DNA from: an uncultured bacterium
GTDB lineage: Bacteria > Bacillota_I > Bacilli_A > RFN20 > CAG-826
NCBI GenBank assembly: GCA_949288485.1
Contig: CASEKC010000004.1
Coordinates: forward strand, 62,001 to 126,000
Reading direction: 5' to 3'
DNA length: 64,000 bases
A program made the position numbers and the translations under genes. Positions 7,941 to 16,855 of the stretch are shown piece by piece (position 1 is the stretch's first letter; every line of letters starts with the position of its first letter). Below the pieces are notes generated by a model. It worked only from the letters and a program-made list of their open reading frames with translations, ran no database searches and was not told where the DNA came from.

Positions 7941-9752
7941 TTATTTAACTCCTCTTTTAACAAATACGAAATGTAAAATTAAACTTTGTAAAATTGAGAA
8001 TATTGCACCAGCAAACCAATAAACACCCATAGCTGCAGGAAGGCTAAAGCCCATAATAATGATGAAAATAGTCATAACCCATTGAGTAATCTTCATAGTT
8101 CTTTGACTTTTATTCATTGCATCAGAGTTGACTGTTTTAGCAACATTCTTTGTTCTTTTTTTATTTAACCATTGAGGTAAAAGCATTGAAACAATTTGAG
8201 AAGCACTCATTAAAATAATTAATACTAAAGCTGTCCACCAACCAGCTTGTGATGGCCAACCAGCAAAATTACTTAAAACACTCCAAATTGAATCAGATAA
8301 ATTTAATCCTAAAACAGCATCTGTTGCTAAAGATGCACTTCCTTGTAATGCATTCCAAACACAAATAAATAACGGGAATTGAATAATGACTACGAGTAAA
8401 GACATAAATGGATGTACTTTATGCTTTTTATAAAGAGCTGTTTGAGCTTGAGCTAATCTTTGTTTATCGTAATCATTAGTATTAGCGTTTGGATATTTTT
8501 GTTGTAATTTAGCAATTTCTGGTTGTAAATATGACATTTTTTGTTGTGATAAAGTTGATGGGAATGTAACAGCCATAAATAAGAATCTAACAATAAGAGT
8601 CATTAATAAAACTGCTCCAATTTGGCCCCAACCATTCATACCAAATAGATGCGATAAGTTTTCAACTCCAACACCAATAGGATAAACAAGTAAACCTTCT
8701 AAGAAACCATGTTCAGAGAAAGCTTGTCCCCATCCTTGCCAGAAATCTAAAGCTTTTCCTTCAATTTTAACAGTGTTATTTAATGGATCATTAGTTAAGT
8801 TACCGTAGAATCCATCATCAACTGTAATACAAGTTCTAACATTCATTACTTTTTGATCAAGTAATGTTCTATAAGCGTTAGCAAAATTAGCGGTCATAAC
8901 ACCGTTAACACCAACTTCACCTTTAGCAATTTCATCATTCCAATCATTTATATTTTTATAATAATCGATTGTTTCATTGCCGTTTTCATCAGTTGATAAT
9001 CCATAATGTTTTAAATATCCATAATTAGCTAAAATAGATTTTTCTTCTCTTTCTTGGCGCATTTGATCTAATAATTGTTCTTTTTCAGGACCATTTTCTA
9101 ATCCTTTATATCTAACTAATTCTTCTTCACTATAACCATATAATGCAGAAAAAGTTAAATTAGAAAAATCACTAAGTATATAAGAATCAATAACTGTGTG
9201 ATCTTCTCTAGCTTTTTCAACCATTAAAGTTAAAGATTTTTGATCTAATTCATTATAAAAACTATAAGAAGGAACAATGTAACCTTGAGAAGCTGCGTTA
9301 TTAAATAATTCAACAGTTAAATCATTTAAACCAACATACATTCTATAAGTTGTTTCATTTTCATCTTCTTCATTAGCTTTTAAACTAGCCCTTAATTCAC
9401 CTGCGTTGACAGAAATAAGATTTTCATTATAAGAAGTAAATAATCTATTTTTAAACTCTTCGCTATTTTCACTATAAGTAACTTTTCCTGTATCATCAAC
9501 AAATTCGAGTTCCTCTATTGTTAATAAATCACTGCTTAAACCACTTGTAGATTGAAAATCTAATAAAATTTCATTAATAGCAAAATCTTCTACATTACTA
9601 GATGCAGAATAAAAAGTTGTATTAATAGGGTCATATGCATATCTAAAATTTGAAGTATCAGTTACACTACAAAAAGAATTACAGGAAGCTAAAATTAAAG
9701 CGAATCCGACTCCTCCTGAAATTGCAAGTGTATTTCTTAAACTTTTTTTCAT
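7941..9752 (-). CDS. yidC: Membrane protein insertase YidC with large extracellular domain
   Basis: YidC/Oxa1 insertase that folds proteins into the cytoplasmic membrane. The N-terminus is a lipoprotein signal peptide with lipobox LASC (Cys24). The core occupies the C-terminal ~260 residues: IVRFLF with the conserved intramembrane Arg, the cytoplasmic helical hairpin QKMSYLQPEIAKLQQKYP, and further spans ending near residue 597. At 603 residues it is more than twice a typical Gram-positive YidC. Residues ~30-340 form a mostly hydrophilic outside domain between the lipid anchor and the first core helix. It need not be homologous to the Gram-negative P1 domain. Confidence 0.95.
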   Translation of the reverse strand: MKKSLRNTLAISGGVGFALILASCNSFCSVTDTSNFRYAYDPINTTFYSASSNVEDFAINEILLDFQSTSGLSSDLLTIEELEFVDDTGKVTYSENSEEFKNRLFTSYNENLISVNAGELRASLKANEEDENETTYRMYVGLNDLTVELFNNAASQGYIVPSYSFYNELDQKSLTLMVEKAREDHTVIDSYILSDFSNLTFSALYGYSEEELVRYKGLENGPEKEQLLDQMRQEREEKSILANYGYLKHYGLSTDENGNETIDYYKNINDWNDEIAKGEVGVNGVMTANFANAYRTLLDQKVMNVRTCITVDDGFYGNLTNDPLNNTVKIEGKALDFWQGWGQAFSEHGFLEGLLVYPIGVGVENLSHLFGMNGWGQIGAVLLMTLIVRFLFMAVTFPSTLSQQKMSYLQPEIAKLQQKYPNANTNDYDKQRLAQAQTALYKKHKVHPFMSLLVVIIQFPLFICVWNALQGSASLATDAVLGLNLSDSIWSVLSNFAGWPSQAGWWTALVLIILMSASQIVSMLLPQWLNKKRTKNVAKTVNSDAMNKSQRTMKITQWVMTIFIIIMGFSLPAAMGVYWFAGAIFSILQSLILHFVFVKRGVK

Positions 9753-9763
9753 TTAATTTCCCC

Positions 9764-10084
9764 TTAAATATCTCTAAATATATTTTTAAATATTTCGAAA
9801 TTTTCGTTGTATTTAGAAATATCGTAATTTTTTGAGATTAAAATAATTAAATCTATGTTTTTAGTATAATCAGTAAGTTCATCAATCATACTTCTAATTT
9901 GTCTTTTAATTTTATTTCTTGTTACAGCATTTCCATTTTTTTTACTAACTAATAGACCAATTCTGGTATATCCATAATCATTTTTACGAAAATATATAAT
10001 GAAAAGTGCATTTCTTTTAAATTTTCTAAGATTTAATATTTCTTTATATTCGAGATATTTTTTTATAGTATTTTCTTTCTTCAT
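9764..10084 (-). CDS. rnpA: Ribonuclease P protein component
   Basis: Small basic protein cofactor of RNase P, which removes the 5' leader of pre-tRNAs. 106 residues. It carries the family signature as RNKIKRQIRSMIDE (consensus RNRxKRxxRE) preceded by GLLVSKKNGNAVTRN. It lies 14 bases after rpmH and 11 bases before yidC in the conserved order. Confidence 0.94.
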   Translation of the reverse strand: MKKENTIKKYLEYKEILNLRKFKRNALFIIYFRKNDYGYTRIGLLVSKKNGNAVTRNKIKRQIRSMIDELTDYTKNIDLIILISKNYDISKYNENFEIFKNIFRDI

Positions 10085-10098
10085 TAAAACAGCAAAAA

Positions 10099-10245
10099 TT
10101 AGTTATATAAAGAAACGACTAATTGTTTTCTTCCTTTTCTTCTTCTAGCTGCTAAAACCTTTCTTCCATTAGCGGTAGACATTCTTGCTCTAAAGCCATG
10201 TTTTCTCATTTTGTGTAATTTACTAGGTTGATAAGTTCTTTTCAT
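10099..10245 (-). CDS. rpmH: Ribosomal protein bL34
   Basis: Reading the minus strand from the ATG at 10245 gives 48 codons starting [20 protein letters not shown] and ending in a run of Arg/Lys and LVVSLYN before TAA. This is unmistakable bL34, slightly longer than the usual 44-46. AAAGGAG lies a few bases upstream. It is the first gene of the rpmH-rnpA-yidC-jag unit, and its upstream side faces dnaA across the origin region. Confidence 0.98.
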   Translation of the reverse strand: MKRTYQPSKLHKMRKHGFRARMSTANGRKVLAARRRKGRKQLVVSLYN

Positions 10246-10276
10246 ATCGTTTGCGTCTCCTTTTCAAGCATTAAGA

Positions 10277-10306
10277 ATTATATATGTATATATACATATA
10301 TGTCAA
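10277..10306 (-). promoter_or_regulatory. Promoter of the rpmH-rnpA-yidC-jag operon
   Basis: On the minus strand TTGACA (10306-10301) and TATAAT (10282-10277) are perfect consensus hexamers 18 bases apart. The spacer is an alternating TATATGTATATATACATA self-complementary tract. A start site near 10270 leaves a ~25-base leader with AAAGGAG. Confidence 0.85.
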
Positions 10307-10440
10307 ATTCATTTAATATTTTACAACATTTTTTAAAATTTAAGTAAATCTTATTTCTAGATAAATTTTTAAGAGATTTTAATAATCAACAATGATGTTT
10401 AAAACCATCGTAATTGTACTGTTAAAAATTTAAAGATATT

Positions 10441-10640
10441 CGACAATTATCTTTAAAATTAGTGTTGAAAAATATTTTTATGTTGAAAACTTTCCACATT
10501 TTCTAATGTTAATAACTTTTCATAAATAGTTTTCAACATCTTTTACACAATTAAATTTGTTGAAAACAAGGAAAAACCGATATTGTTCGGTCATATTAAG
10601 ACTTATTTTTGTTGAAAACTTTTTCTTCACACTTATTCAT
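10441..10640. other. Upstream half of a bipartite origin (DnaA-box-like repeats)
   Basis: The 446-base gap between rpmH and dnaA holds no gene. It contains TGTTGAAAA at 10463, 10481, 10558 and 10610 and its complement GTTTTCAACA at 10529. TTTTACACA lies at 10541 and CTTTCCACA at 10490. TGTTGAAAA differs by one base from TGTGGAAAA, the complement of the box TTTTCCACA found after dnaA. The gene-strand switch here and the location next to dnaA fit an origin or a dnaA autoregulatory region. The part 10307-10440 is AT-rich without clear motifs. Confidence 0.7.
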
Positions 10641-10691
10641 ATTTAAAAATTAAATTTAAGTGGTAAAATTATAAAAAACAAAAAATATTTT

Positions 10692-12053
10692 ATGGACATT
10701 AGCAATTTAAATACACAAAGAGAAATTTGGGATAAAGTTTTAAAAACGATTGATAAAAATGGTAAAAGCCCTCGTGGAGCTTCTACTTTTTTTAAAAAAA
10801 CATTTATTCATACTGTCCAAGGAAATAAAATCATTGTCGGTTGTGAAAATGAAACAACTGCCAATATTTTAAAAAATAATTTTAAAGATCTTTTTTTAGC
10901 AAACGTTTCAACAGTAACTGGAACAAATTTTGATATTGTTTTCGTTCCGCTAGCTGAACTTAGTGTTAAATCTAAAGATGACATAATTAAAGAGAACGAA
11001 CCAAAATTTTTTAAAGGATGTTATATTAATCCAGATTTTACTTTTGAAAGATTTGTCGAAGGCCCTTGCAATACACAAGCTAGACAAGGTGCTTTATTAG
11101 TAGCTTCAAATTTAGGTAAAATGTACAATCCTTTTTATATTCAAGGTGACTCAGGATTAGGAAAAACTCATTTACTCCATGCCATTGCTCATTTTATTAG
11201 GGAAAATTTTCCCGAAAAGAAAGTTTTGTGTATTTCTTCTCAAAATTTCTTTGATGAATACATTAATTTTGCAAAAAATGCTACAAACGATCTTAATTTA
11301 ACTGATTATTTAAAAAAATTCGATGTTCTTTTAATTGACGATATACAACAATTGAAAGGAAAAGAAAAAACGTTAGATTATTTCTTTGATATTTATCAAT
11401 ATTTTATAAATAATAATCGACAAATTGTTTTAACAAGTGATAGACCACAAAATGAATTATCAGGTATTCCAAATAGATTAATTACTAGATTTTTACAAGG
11501 TTTGACTGTTTCGATTACTAAGCCTGATTTTTCTACGTGTAAACAAATTTTATTGAAGAAAATCGAATTTTCTCAACTTGAAAAAGATTTTATTTCTGAA
11601 GAAGCAATTGATTACATCGCTGAAAATTATTCTTCATCAATTCGTCAATTAGAAGGAATTTTAACTCGTTTAACTTTCTTTACGACAATTAATAATATTC
11701 AAAAAATCGATTTAAGTGTTGTATTTGATGCTTTAAATATAAAAGATGTTAAGATTGACAAAAAACGCAAGGCTGATTCTTCTAAAATTATTACTACTGT
11801 AGCTGATTATTATTCAATCTCTATAGAACAATTAACAGGAACTGCAAGAAAATATCAAGTTTCCTTAGCTCGACAAGTCGCTATCTATCTTATACGTACT
11901 ATTTTAGATCTTCCTTATACTGAAATAGGTAAATTATTCTCGAACAGAGACCATTCGACAATTATCCATTCTATAACTAAAGTTGAAGAATTGTTGAAAA
12001 CTGATACTCAATTAAGGGCAGTTATTGATAGTTTAAAAACTAAATTAACCTAA
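10692..12053 (+). CDS. dnaA: Chromosomal replication initiator DnaA
   Basis: AAA+ initiator that binds origin boxes and melts the origin. 453 residues. Domain I opens QREIWDKVLKTI; domain II is short. Domain III carries GDSGLGKTHLLHAI (Walker A, about 153), LLIDDIQQLKG (Walker B, about 216) and a sensor at TSDRPQNEL. Domain IV carries the box-reading signature NRDHSTIIHSITKVEE near the C-terminus. No Shine-Dalgarno precedes the ATG: the preceding 20 bases are A/T only. Box-like repeats before and after the gene suggest autoregulation. Confidence 0.97.
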   Translation: MDISNLNTQREIWDKVLKTIDKNGKSPRGASTFFKKTFIHTVQGNKIIVGCENETTANILKNNFKDLFLANVSTVTGTNFDIVFVPLAELSVKSKDDIIKENEPKFFKGCYINPDFTFERFVEGPCNTQARQGALLVASNLGKMYNPFYIQGDSGLGKTHLLHAIAHFIRENFPEKKVLCISSQNFFDEYINFAKNATNDLNLTDYLKKFDVLLIDDIQQLKGKEKTLDYFFDIYQYFINNNRQIVLTSDRPQNELSGIPNRLITRFLQGLTVSITKPDFSTCKQILLKKIEFSQLEKDFISEEAIDYIAENYSSSIRQLEGILTRLTFFTTINNIQKIDLSVVFDALNIKDVKIDKKRKADSSKIITTVADYYSISIEQLTGTARKYQVSLARQVAIYLIRTILDLPYTEIGKLFSNRDHSTIIHSITKVEELLKTDTQLRAVIDSLKTKLT

Positions 12054-12072
12054 AAACCTTACTTTTCTAGCC

Positions 12073-12130
12073 TTTTCCACACTTTCAACATTTTCCACAC
12101 ATATTATTATTAATATATAAATAAATAAAG
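12073..12130. other. Core origin: tandem DnaA boxes plus AT-rich unwinding tract
   Basis: Three 9-mers abut without a gap: TTTTCCACA (12073-12081), CTTTCAACA (12082-12090) and TTTTCCACA (12091-12099). One base later a trinucleotide run ATT-ATT-ATT (12103-12111) begins, followed by a pure A/T tract to about 12127. This matches the known bacterial basal origin layout of boxes, then DnaA-trios (3'-[G/A]AT-5' on one strand), then the unwinding element, and lies between dnaA and dnaN as in B. subtilis. Confidence 0.75.
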
Positions 12131-12171
12131 TTTATAATTATTAAAGTTAAATCTTCAGGAGAAATAAAAAT

Positions 12172-13293
12172 ATGAAATTTACAATTATCAGAGAAGAATT
12201 CTTAAAAGCTTTACTTAATACATCAAAAATAATTTTAGGTAAAAATTCAGACCCTATTTTGAATAACGTTAAGATAGATCTTTTTGAAGATAAATTAGAA
12301 ATAATTGGGTCGAATGGAGAAATTTCAGTTAAAAGCATTGTTTTTAAGTATAAAAACGACAAAACGTTAATTAGAGATTTAACACCAGGTAGTATTTTAA
12401 TTAACGCGAAAATGATTACCGAGATAGTTAGAAAAATAGATAGTGATGAAATAAACTTTGTTGTTGAAGATAATTCAACTGCAAAAATTCAAACTTTAAA
12501 ATCAAATTTTAATCTAAATGTAATAAGACCTGAAGAATATCGTGAATTAGATTTTGAAGAAAATGGAGAAAAAATTACTTTATCCAGAGATGAATTTGTT
12601 AATTGTGTTTCTCAAACTTCATTTTCAGCTTCTACAAAAGATAATCGTCCTATTTTACAATGTGTTAATATTGAATCAAATGGACAATCCGTTCATTTTA
12701 CAGCTACAGATGGCGCAAGATTAGCTAGAAGAGAAGTTGAATTATGTTTAGATAATAAGTTCTCAGTAAATATACCTGCAAAATCTTTAAATGAAGTTGT
12801 TAAATCATTACTTGATGAAAAGGAAGTTTCATTATTTATTTCTGAAAAGAAAGTCTTATTTAAACTTGATGATTGTATAATCACTTCAACAATTGTTATT
12901 GGTGATTATCCAAATACTAAAAATATTATCCCTCATAATTATTTCTATCGTCTTGAAGTTAATTCTAATGAATTTTTAAAAACTCTTGATAGAATCGTCC
13001 TTTTCTCAATTGATCGAGAAAATATTGTTAAACTTACTATGAATGAAGAAGAAGTTACTGTATCATCTCGTTCACAACAAGTTGGTGATGCTAAAGAAAG
13101 TTTACAATTATTTAAATTCAGTGGAGAAAGATTACAAATATCTTTCAATGTTGAATTTGTTTCAGCAGCTATTAGAGCATTAAAAAGTGATGATGTTGTT
13201 TTATCTTTTTTAGGTGAAATGAAACCATTTACCGTAACCAAAAAAGATGATGATAAAGTTATTCAATTAATTACTCCAGTTAGAACTTATTAA
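12172..13293 (+). CDS. dnaN: DNA polymerase III sliding clamp (beta subunit)
   Basis: Ring-shaped processivity clamp loaded on DNA behind the replication fork. 373 residues, family-typical, starting MKFTIIREEFLKALLNTSKII. The three clamp subdomains are recognisable: ISLSRDEFVNC-like motif at about 138, RPILQCVNIE at about 158, and the C-terminal pocket ending VIQLITPVRTY. A good Shine-Dalgarno (CAGGAG) lies 10 bases upstream. The origin core lies immediately upstream, so its promoter probably shares that AT-rich tract. Confidence 0.96.
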   Translation: MKFTIIREEFLKALLNTSKIILGKNSDPILNNVKIDLFEDKLEIIGSNGEISVKSIVFKYKNDKTLIRDLTPGSILINAKMITEIVRKIDSDEINFVVEDNSTAKIQTLKSNFNLNVIRPEEYRELDFEENGEKITLSRDEFVNCVSQTSFSASTKDNRPILQCVNIESNGQSVHFTATDGARLARREVELCLDNKFSVNIPAKSLNEVVKSLLDEKEVSLFISEKKVLFKLDDCIITSTIVIGDYPNTKNIIPHNYFYRLEVNSNEFLKTLDRIVLFSIDRENIVKLTMNEEEVTVSSRSQQVGDAKESLQLFKFSGERLQISFNVEFVSAAIRALKSDDVVLSFLGEMKPFTVTKKDDDKVIQLITPVRTY

Positions 13294-13334
13294 TTTTCAC
13301 GTGAAAACTTTTTAATAAAATTACTTTTGAAATA

Positions 13335-13403
13335 AAGGTAATTTTTCTATACTCTTTTAAAGAGTGGATTTTTACCTTCCTTTAATATATAATATTAAAG
13401 GAG
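13335..13403 (+). promoter_or_regulatory. Stacked hairpins covering the yaaA ribosome-binding site
   Basis: AAGGTAA (13335) pairs with TTACCTT (13372), enclosing a second stem, ACTCTT/AAGAGT. Immediately after it CCTTTAATAT (13379) and ATATTAAAGG (13392-13401) form a perfect 10-bp stem with a 3-base loop that includes most of the AAAGGAG used by yaaA. The loop region also reads TATAAT (13388-13393), so a promoter is an alternative reading. Confidence 0.4.
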
Positions 13404-13409
13404 TTTTTT

Positions 13410-13637
13410 ATGTCTAAGATAAATCGTACAGAAATTAAAATTGAAACTGATTATATTACACTTGGTCAGTTTTTAAAATTTGCTAATGTTATTGATAGTG
13501 GCTTTTTAGCTAAATCTTTTTTGTTAGAACATAAGATTTTAGTCAATAATGAATTAGAAAATAGAAGAGGAAGAAAACTTAGAGATAAAGATTTAATCGA
13601 CATAGATGATTCTTTGTTCTTTGAAATCGTAAAATGA
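13410..13637 (+). CDS. yaaA: S4-domain RNA-binding protein YaaA
   Basis: 75-residue single S4 RNA-binding domain (ITLGQFLKFANVIDSGFLAKSF...ILVNNELENRRGRKLRDKDLIDID), the protein usually encoded between dnaN and recF in Firmicutes. Its stop TGA overlaps the recF start in ATGA, giving a 4-base overlap and probable coupling. It is one of only two intact genes here that end in TGA. Confidence 0.92.
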   Translation: MSKINRTEIKIETDYITLGQFLKFANVIDSGFLAKSFLLEHKILVNNELENRRGRKLRDKDLIDIDDSLFFEIVK

Positions 13638-14725
13638 TAATCGAAAAAATTAAATTAACTAATTTTAGAAATTATAAAACACTTTCATTATCATTTGAAA
13701 AAGGCATTAATGTCTTTTACGGAAATAATGGAAGTGGCAAGACTAATTTAGCTGAAGCTATATATTTTATTTCACTTACTAAGTCGTTTCGAACTAGTAA
13801 TGAACTAGAATTAATTAATAATGAATCAAATGATTTTGCTTTGATTAATTCATCTATTGAAAAAGGTAGAAATTTCAAAAAAATAGACATTTATATTTCT
13901 AAAGATGGAAAAAAGATCTCTATTGATAATAAAAATATCAATAGAATCTCATTATTATCTCAAGAAGTTAACATAATTTATTTTTTACCAAGAGATGTAA
14001 ATCTTTTTAAAGAATCACCTAGGGTAAGGAGAAATTTCTTTAATATTGCATTATCTAAACAATTTAGTGAATATTTAAAACTTTTAAATGATTATGAAAA
14101 AGTATTAAAAATGCGTAATGAAATTTTAAAAGAAGAAAATCCAAATATAACATTGTTAGATGTTTATGCTGAACAATTAATTGCTTATTCTTTTAAAATT
14201 TATAAATATCGAAAAGAATACTTTAATAAAATTAATATTTTCTTACCGGAAATATATCAAAAAATATCATTAAAAAAATCTTTAATTAAACTAGTTTATT
14301 TACCATTTGTTGATGATTTATCAAATTACAAGGATATTGCTTTAAATAAATATAAAAATGCTTTAGAAAGCGATTTAAAAATGAAAAGAACGACTATTGG
14401 AATTCATTTAGAAGATTTTTATATTTTACTAGATAACAAAAATATAACTTTATATGGGTCTCAAGGAGAAAATAGAATGGCTGTCTTATCTTTAAAACTA
14501 GTTCCGTATTTCTTGATAAACGAAAAAGAAAATAAGCCGATTGTCATTTTAGATGATGTGTTAAGTGAGCTGGATGAAAATAATAAACTTAATCTATTAA
14601 ATTTTTTAAAGGTATTTGAACAAGTATTCATTACAACTACAAATAAAATAACTATGGAAAATATAACCAATTTCTTAGTTTTGAATAACAATGTCTCAAA
14701 GGAGGGAAGTTATGAAGGAAGATAA
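13634..14725 (+). CDS. recF: DNA replication and repair protein RecF
   Basis: SMC-like ABC ATPase that helps load RecA at gaps. 363 residues. It opens IIEKIKLTNFRNYKTLSLSF, has Walker A at FYGNNGSGKTNLAEAIYF (about 29-46), signature region SQGENRMAVLSLKL (about 276) and Walker B IVILDDVLSELD (about 303). It overlaps yaaA by 4 bases and runs 14 bases past the preferred gyrB start. Confidence 0.96.
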   Translation: MIIEKIKLTNFRNYKTLSLSFEKGINVFYGNNGSGKTNLAEAIYFISLTKSFRTSNELELINNESNDFALINSSIEKGRNFKKIDIYISKDGKKISIDNKNINRISLLSQEVNIIYFLPRDVNLFKESPRVRRNFFNIALSKQFSEYLKLLNDYEKVLKMRNEILKEENPNITLLDVYAEQLIAYSFKIYKYRKEYFNKINIFLPEIYQKISLKKSLIKLVYLPFVDDLSNYKDIALNKYKNALESDLKMKRTTIGIHLEDFYILLDNKNITLYGSQGENRMAVLSLKLVPYFLINEKENKPIVILDDVLSELDENNKLNLLNFLKVFEQVFITTTNKITMENITNFLVLNNNVSKEGSYEGR

Positions 14726-16832
14726 ATTTGAAAAAGAAGAAGTAAAAGAAGAAAATTCTTCAGAAAATGAAGAAGAAGTTTTCACGATCGATGAAGACGC
14801 TGGTTTTACTGATACTGAAAAGAATTTAGATAAACGTATTTCTAAAGATATCATTGAAGTTATTGATGAAAAAGCTCTTGAAAAAGGAAGTGAAAATTAT
14901 ACTAGTGAAAATTTAACAGTTTTAGATGGTTTAGATGCTGTTAGAATTAGACCTGGAATGTATATTGGGTCAACTTCATCAACTGGACTTCATCACCTTG
15001 TTTGGGAAATTGTTGATAACGGTATTGATGAAGCTTTAGCTGGATTCTGTGATACTATTAACGTTTCTATTAATCGTGATGGAACAATTACTGTTTCTGA
15101 TAATGGTAGAGGTATTCCTGTAGATAAAGTTACTAAAACCGGATTAAGTGGTGTGGAAACTGTTTTTACAGTTTTACATGCTGGTGGTAAATTTGGTGAT
15201 AATGAAGGATATAAAGTTTCTGGTGGACTTCATGGTGTTGGTGCTTCTGTTGTTAATGCTCTTTCTTCATGGCTTGAAGTAGTTGTTGATAAAGACGGAG
15301 GAGAGTATTTCATTCGTTTTGAAAATGGTGGACATATTGTTAAACATCTTGAACGCGTTGGAAATACAACAAAGCATGGAACAAAAGTTACATTTAAACC
15401 AGATCCATTAATTTTTACAGAAACTACTGAATTTAATTTTGAAACTATAAAAAATCGTTTAAGACAAATGGCTTTCTTAAATAAAAAAGTCAAAATTAAT
15501 TTAACTGATTTCCGTGTTGATCCTGCAAAAGAAGAATCATTCTATTACGAAGGTGGATTAAAAGAATACGTTCATTTCTTAAATAAAACTTCAATTCCTT
15601 TAGTTGATGATATTTTCTATTGTGAAGGTATCCAAAAATTTAAAGATATCAACGAAAAAGAAGAAACTATCGCTGTTGAAGTTGCAATGCAATATATTGA
15701 TGGTGATAATACTAATAATATTTATTCATTCTGTAATAATGTTTCCACTGGCAACGGTGGTACTCACGTTGAAGGTTTTGGTCTTGCGATGACAAGAGTT
15801 TTAAATAACTATGCACGTGATAATAATGTTTTAAAGAAGAATGATAAAGAAAATTTCAATTCAGAAGACTGGAAAAAAGGATTAACTGCAATTATTTCTA
15901 TTAAGCATCCAAATCCTCAATATGAAGGTCAAACAAAAGGAAAATTAGGTAATCCTGAAGTTAAGAAAATCGTTTCAAACGTTTTAGGACAAGCTTTAGG
16001 CAGATATTTAGAAGAAAATAAAAATAAAGCTTTATTAATCATGAGAAAGATTTATGAAGCTTATGAAAGAAGATTAAAAATTGAATCCTATAAAAAGAAT
16101 CTCGAAAAGAAAAATGGTTTAGATTTAGCTACACTTCCTGGAAAATTAGCAGATTGTTCTTCAAATAATCCAGAAGAATGTGAATTATTTATTGTTGAGG
16201 GTAATTCTGCTGGAGGTAGTGCTAAATTAGGTAGAGATCCACGTATTCAAGCAATTTTACCTTTAAGAGGTAAAATTTTGAATGTTCAAAAAGCTCAAGA
16301 ACATAAAATTATGGATAATGCTGAAATAGGAAATATGATTACTGCAATCGGTGGTGGTTATGGTGAAAAATTTGATGTTAGTAAAATTAGATATCATAAA
16401 ATTGTCATTATGACCGATGCTGATGTTGATGGTTCTCATATTCGTATTTTACTTTTAACATTCTTTAATAGATTTATGAGACCTTTAATTGAAAAAGGTT
16501 ATGTTTATATTGCTCAACCACCTTTATACAAAGTTGAATATAAAGGGAAAGCATATTATGCATATTCTGATGAACAATTAAACGTTATTAGAAAGCAATT
16601 AAATTTAAAGAGTGGATATCCTTTCCAAAGATATAAAGGTTTAGGTGAAATGGATCCAGATCAACTTGAAGAAACAACAATGAATCCTGAAGTTAGAAAA
16701 ATGCTTAGAGTTACAGTTGATGATGCAATCACTGCTGATCAAATTTTCAATGATTTAATGGGTGAAGATGTTGCTCCAAGAACTGAATTTATTAAAGATA
16801 ATGCTCAATTTGTTAAAAATCTTGATATTTAA
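14712..16832 (+). CDS. gyrB: DNA gyrase subunit B with acidic N-terminal extension
   Basis: ATPase half of gyrase. I choose ATG 14712 ([10 protein letters not shown], 706 residues) over 14691 because AAGGAGGG lies 7 bases before it; it sits inside the recF end. GHKL motifs [11 protein letters not shown] and DNGRGIPVD, and Toprim motifs [12 protein letters not shown] and [12 protein letters not shown], are clear. Before [18 protein letters not shown] there are about 65 acidic, Lys-rich residues, against ~20 in B. subtilis GyrB. The extension looks disordered and has no known role. Confidence 0.96.
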   Translation: MKEDKFEKEEVKEENSSENEEEVFTIDEDAGFTDTEKNLDKRISKDIIEVIDEKALEKGSENYTSENLTVLDGLDAVRIRPGMYIGSTSSTGLHHLVWEIVDNGIDEALAGFCDTINVSINRDGTITVSDNGRGIPVDKVTKTGLSGVETVFTVLHAGGKFGDNEGYKVSGGLHGVGASVVNALSSWLEVVVDKDGGEYFIRFENGGHIVKHLERVGNTTKHGTKVTFKPDPLIFTETTEFNFETIKNRLRQMAFLNKKVKINLTDFRVDPAKEESFYYEGGLKEYVHFLNKTSIPLVDDIFYCEGIQKFKDINEKEETIAVEVAMQYIDGDNTNNIYSFCNNVSTGNGGTHVEGFGLAMTRVLNNYARDNNVLKKNDKENFNSEDWKKGLTAIISIKHPNPQYEGQTKGKLGNPEVKKIVSNVLGQALGRYLEENKNKALLIMRKIYEAYERRLKIESYKKNLEKKNGLDLATLPGKLADCSSNNPEECELFIVEGNSAGGSAKLGRDPRIQAILPLRGKILNVQKAQEHKIMDNAEIGNMITAIGGGYGEKFDVSKIRYHKIVIMTDADVDGSHIRILLLTFFNRFMRPLIEKGYVYIAQPPLYKVEYKGKAYYAYSDEQLNVIRKQLNLKSGYPFQRYKGLGEMDPDQLEETTMNPEVRKMLRVTVDDAITADQIFNDLMGEDVAPRTEFIKDNAQFVKNLDI

Positions 16833-16855
16833 TCAAGAAAAGTGAGGTAAAAAAT

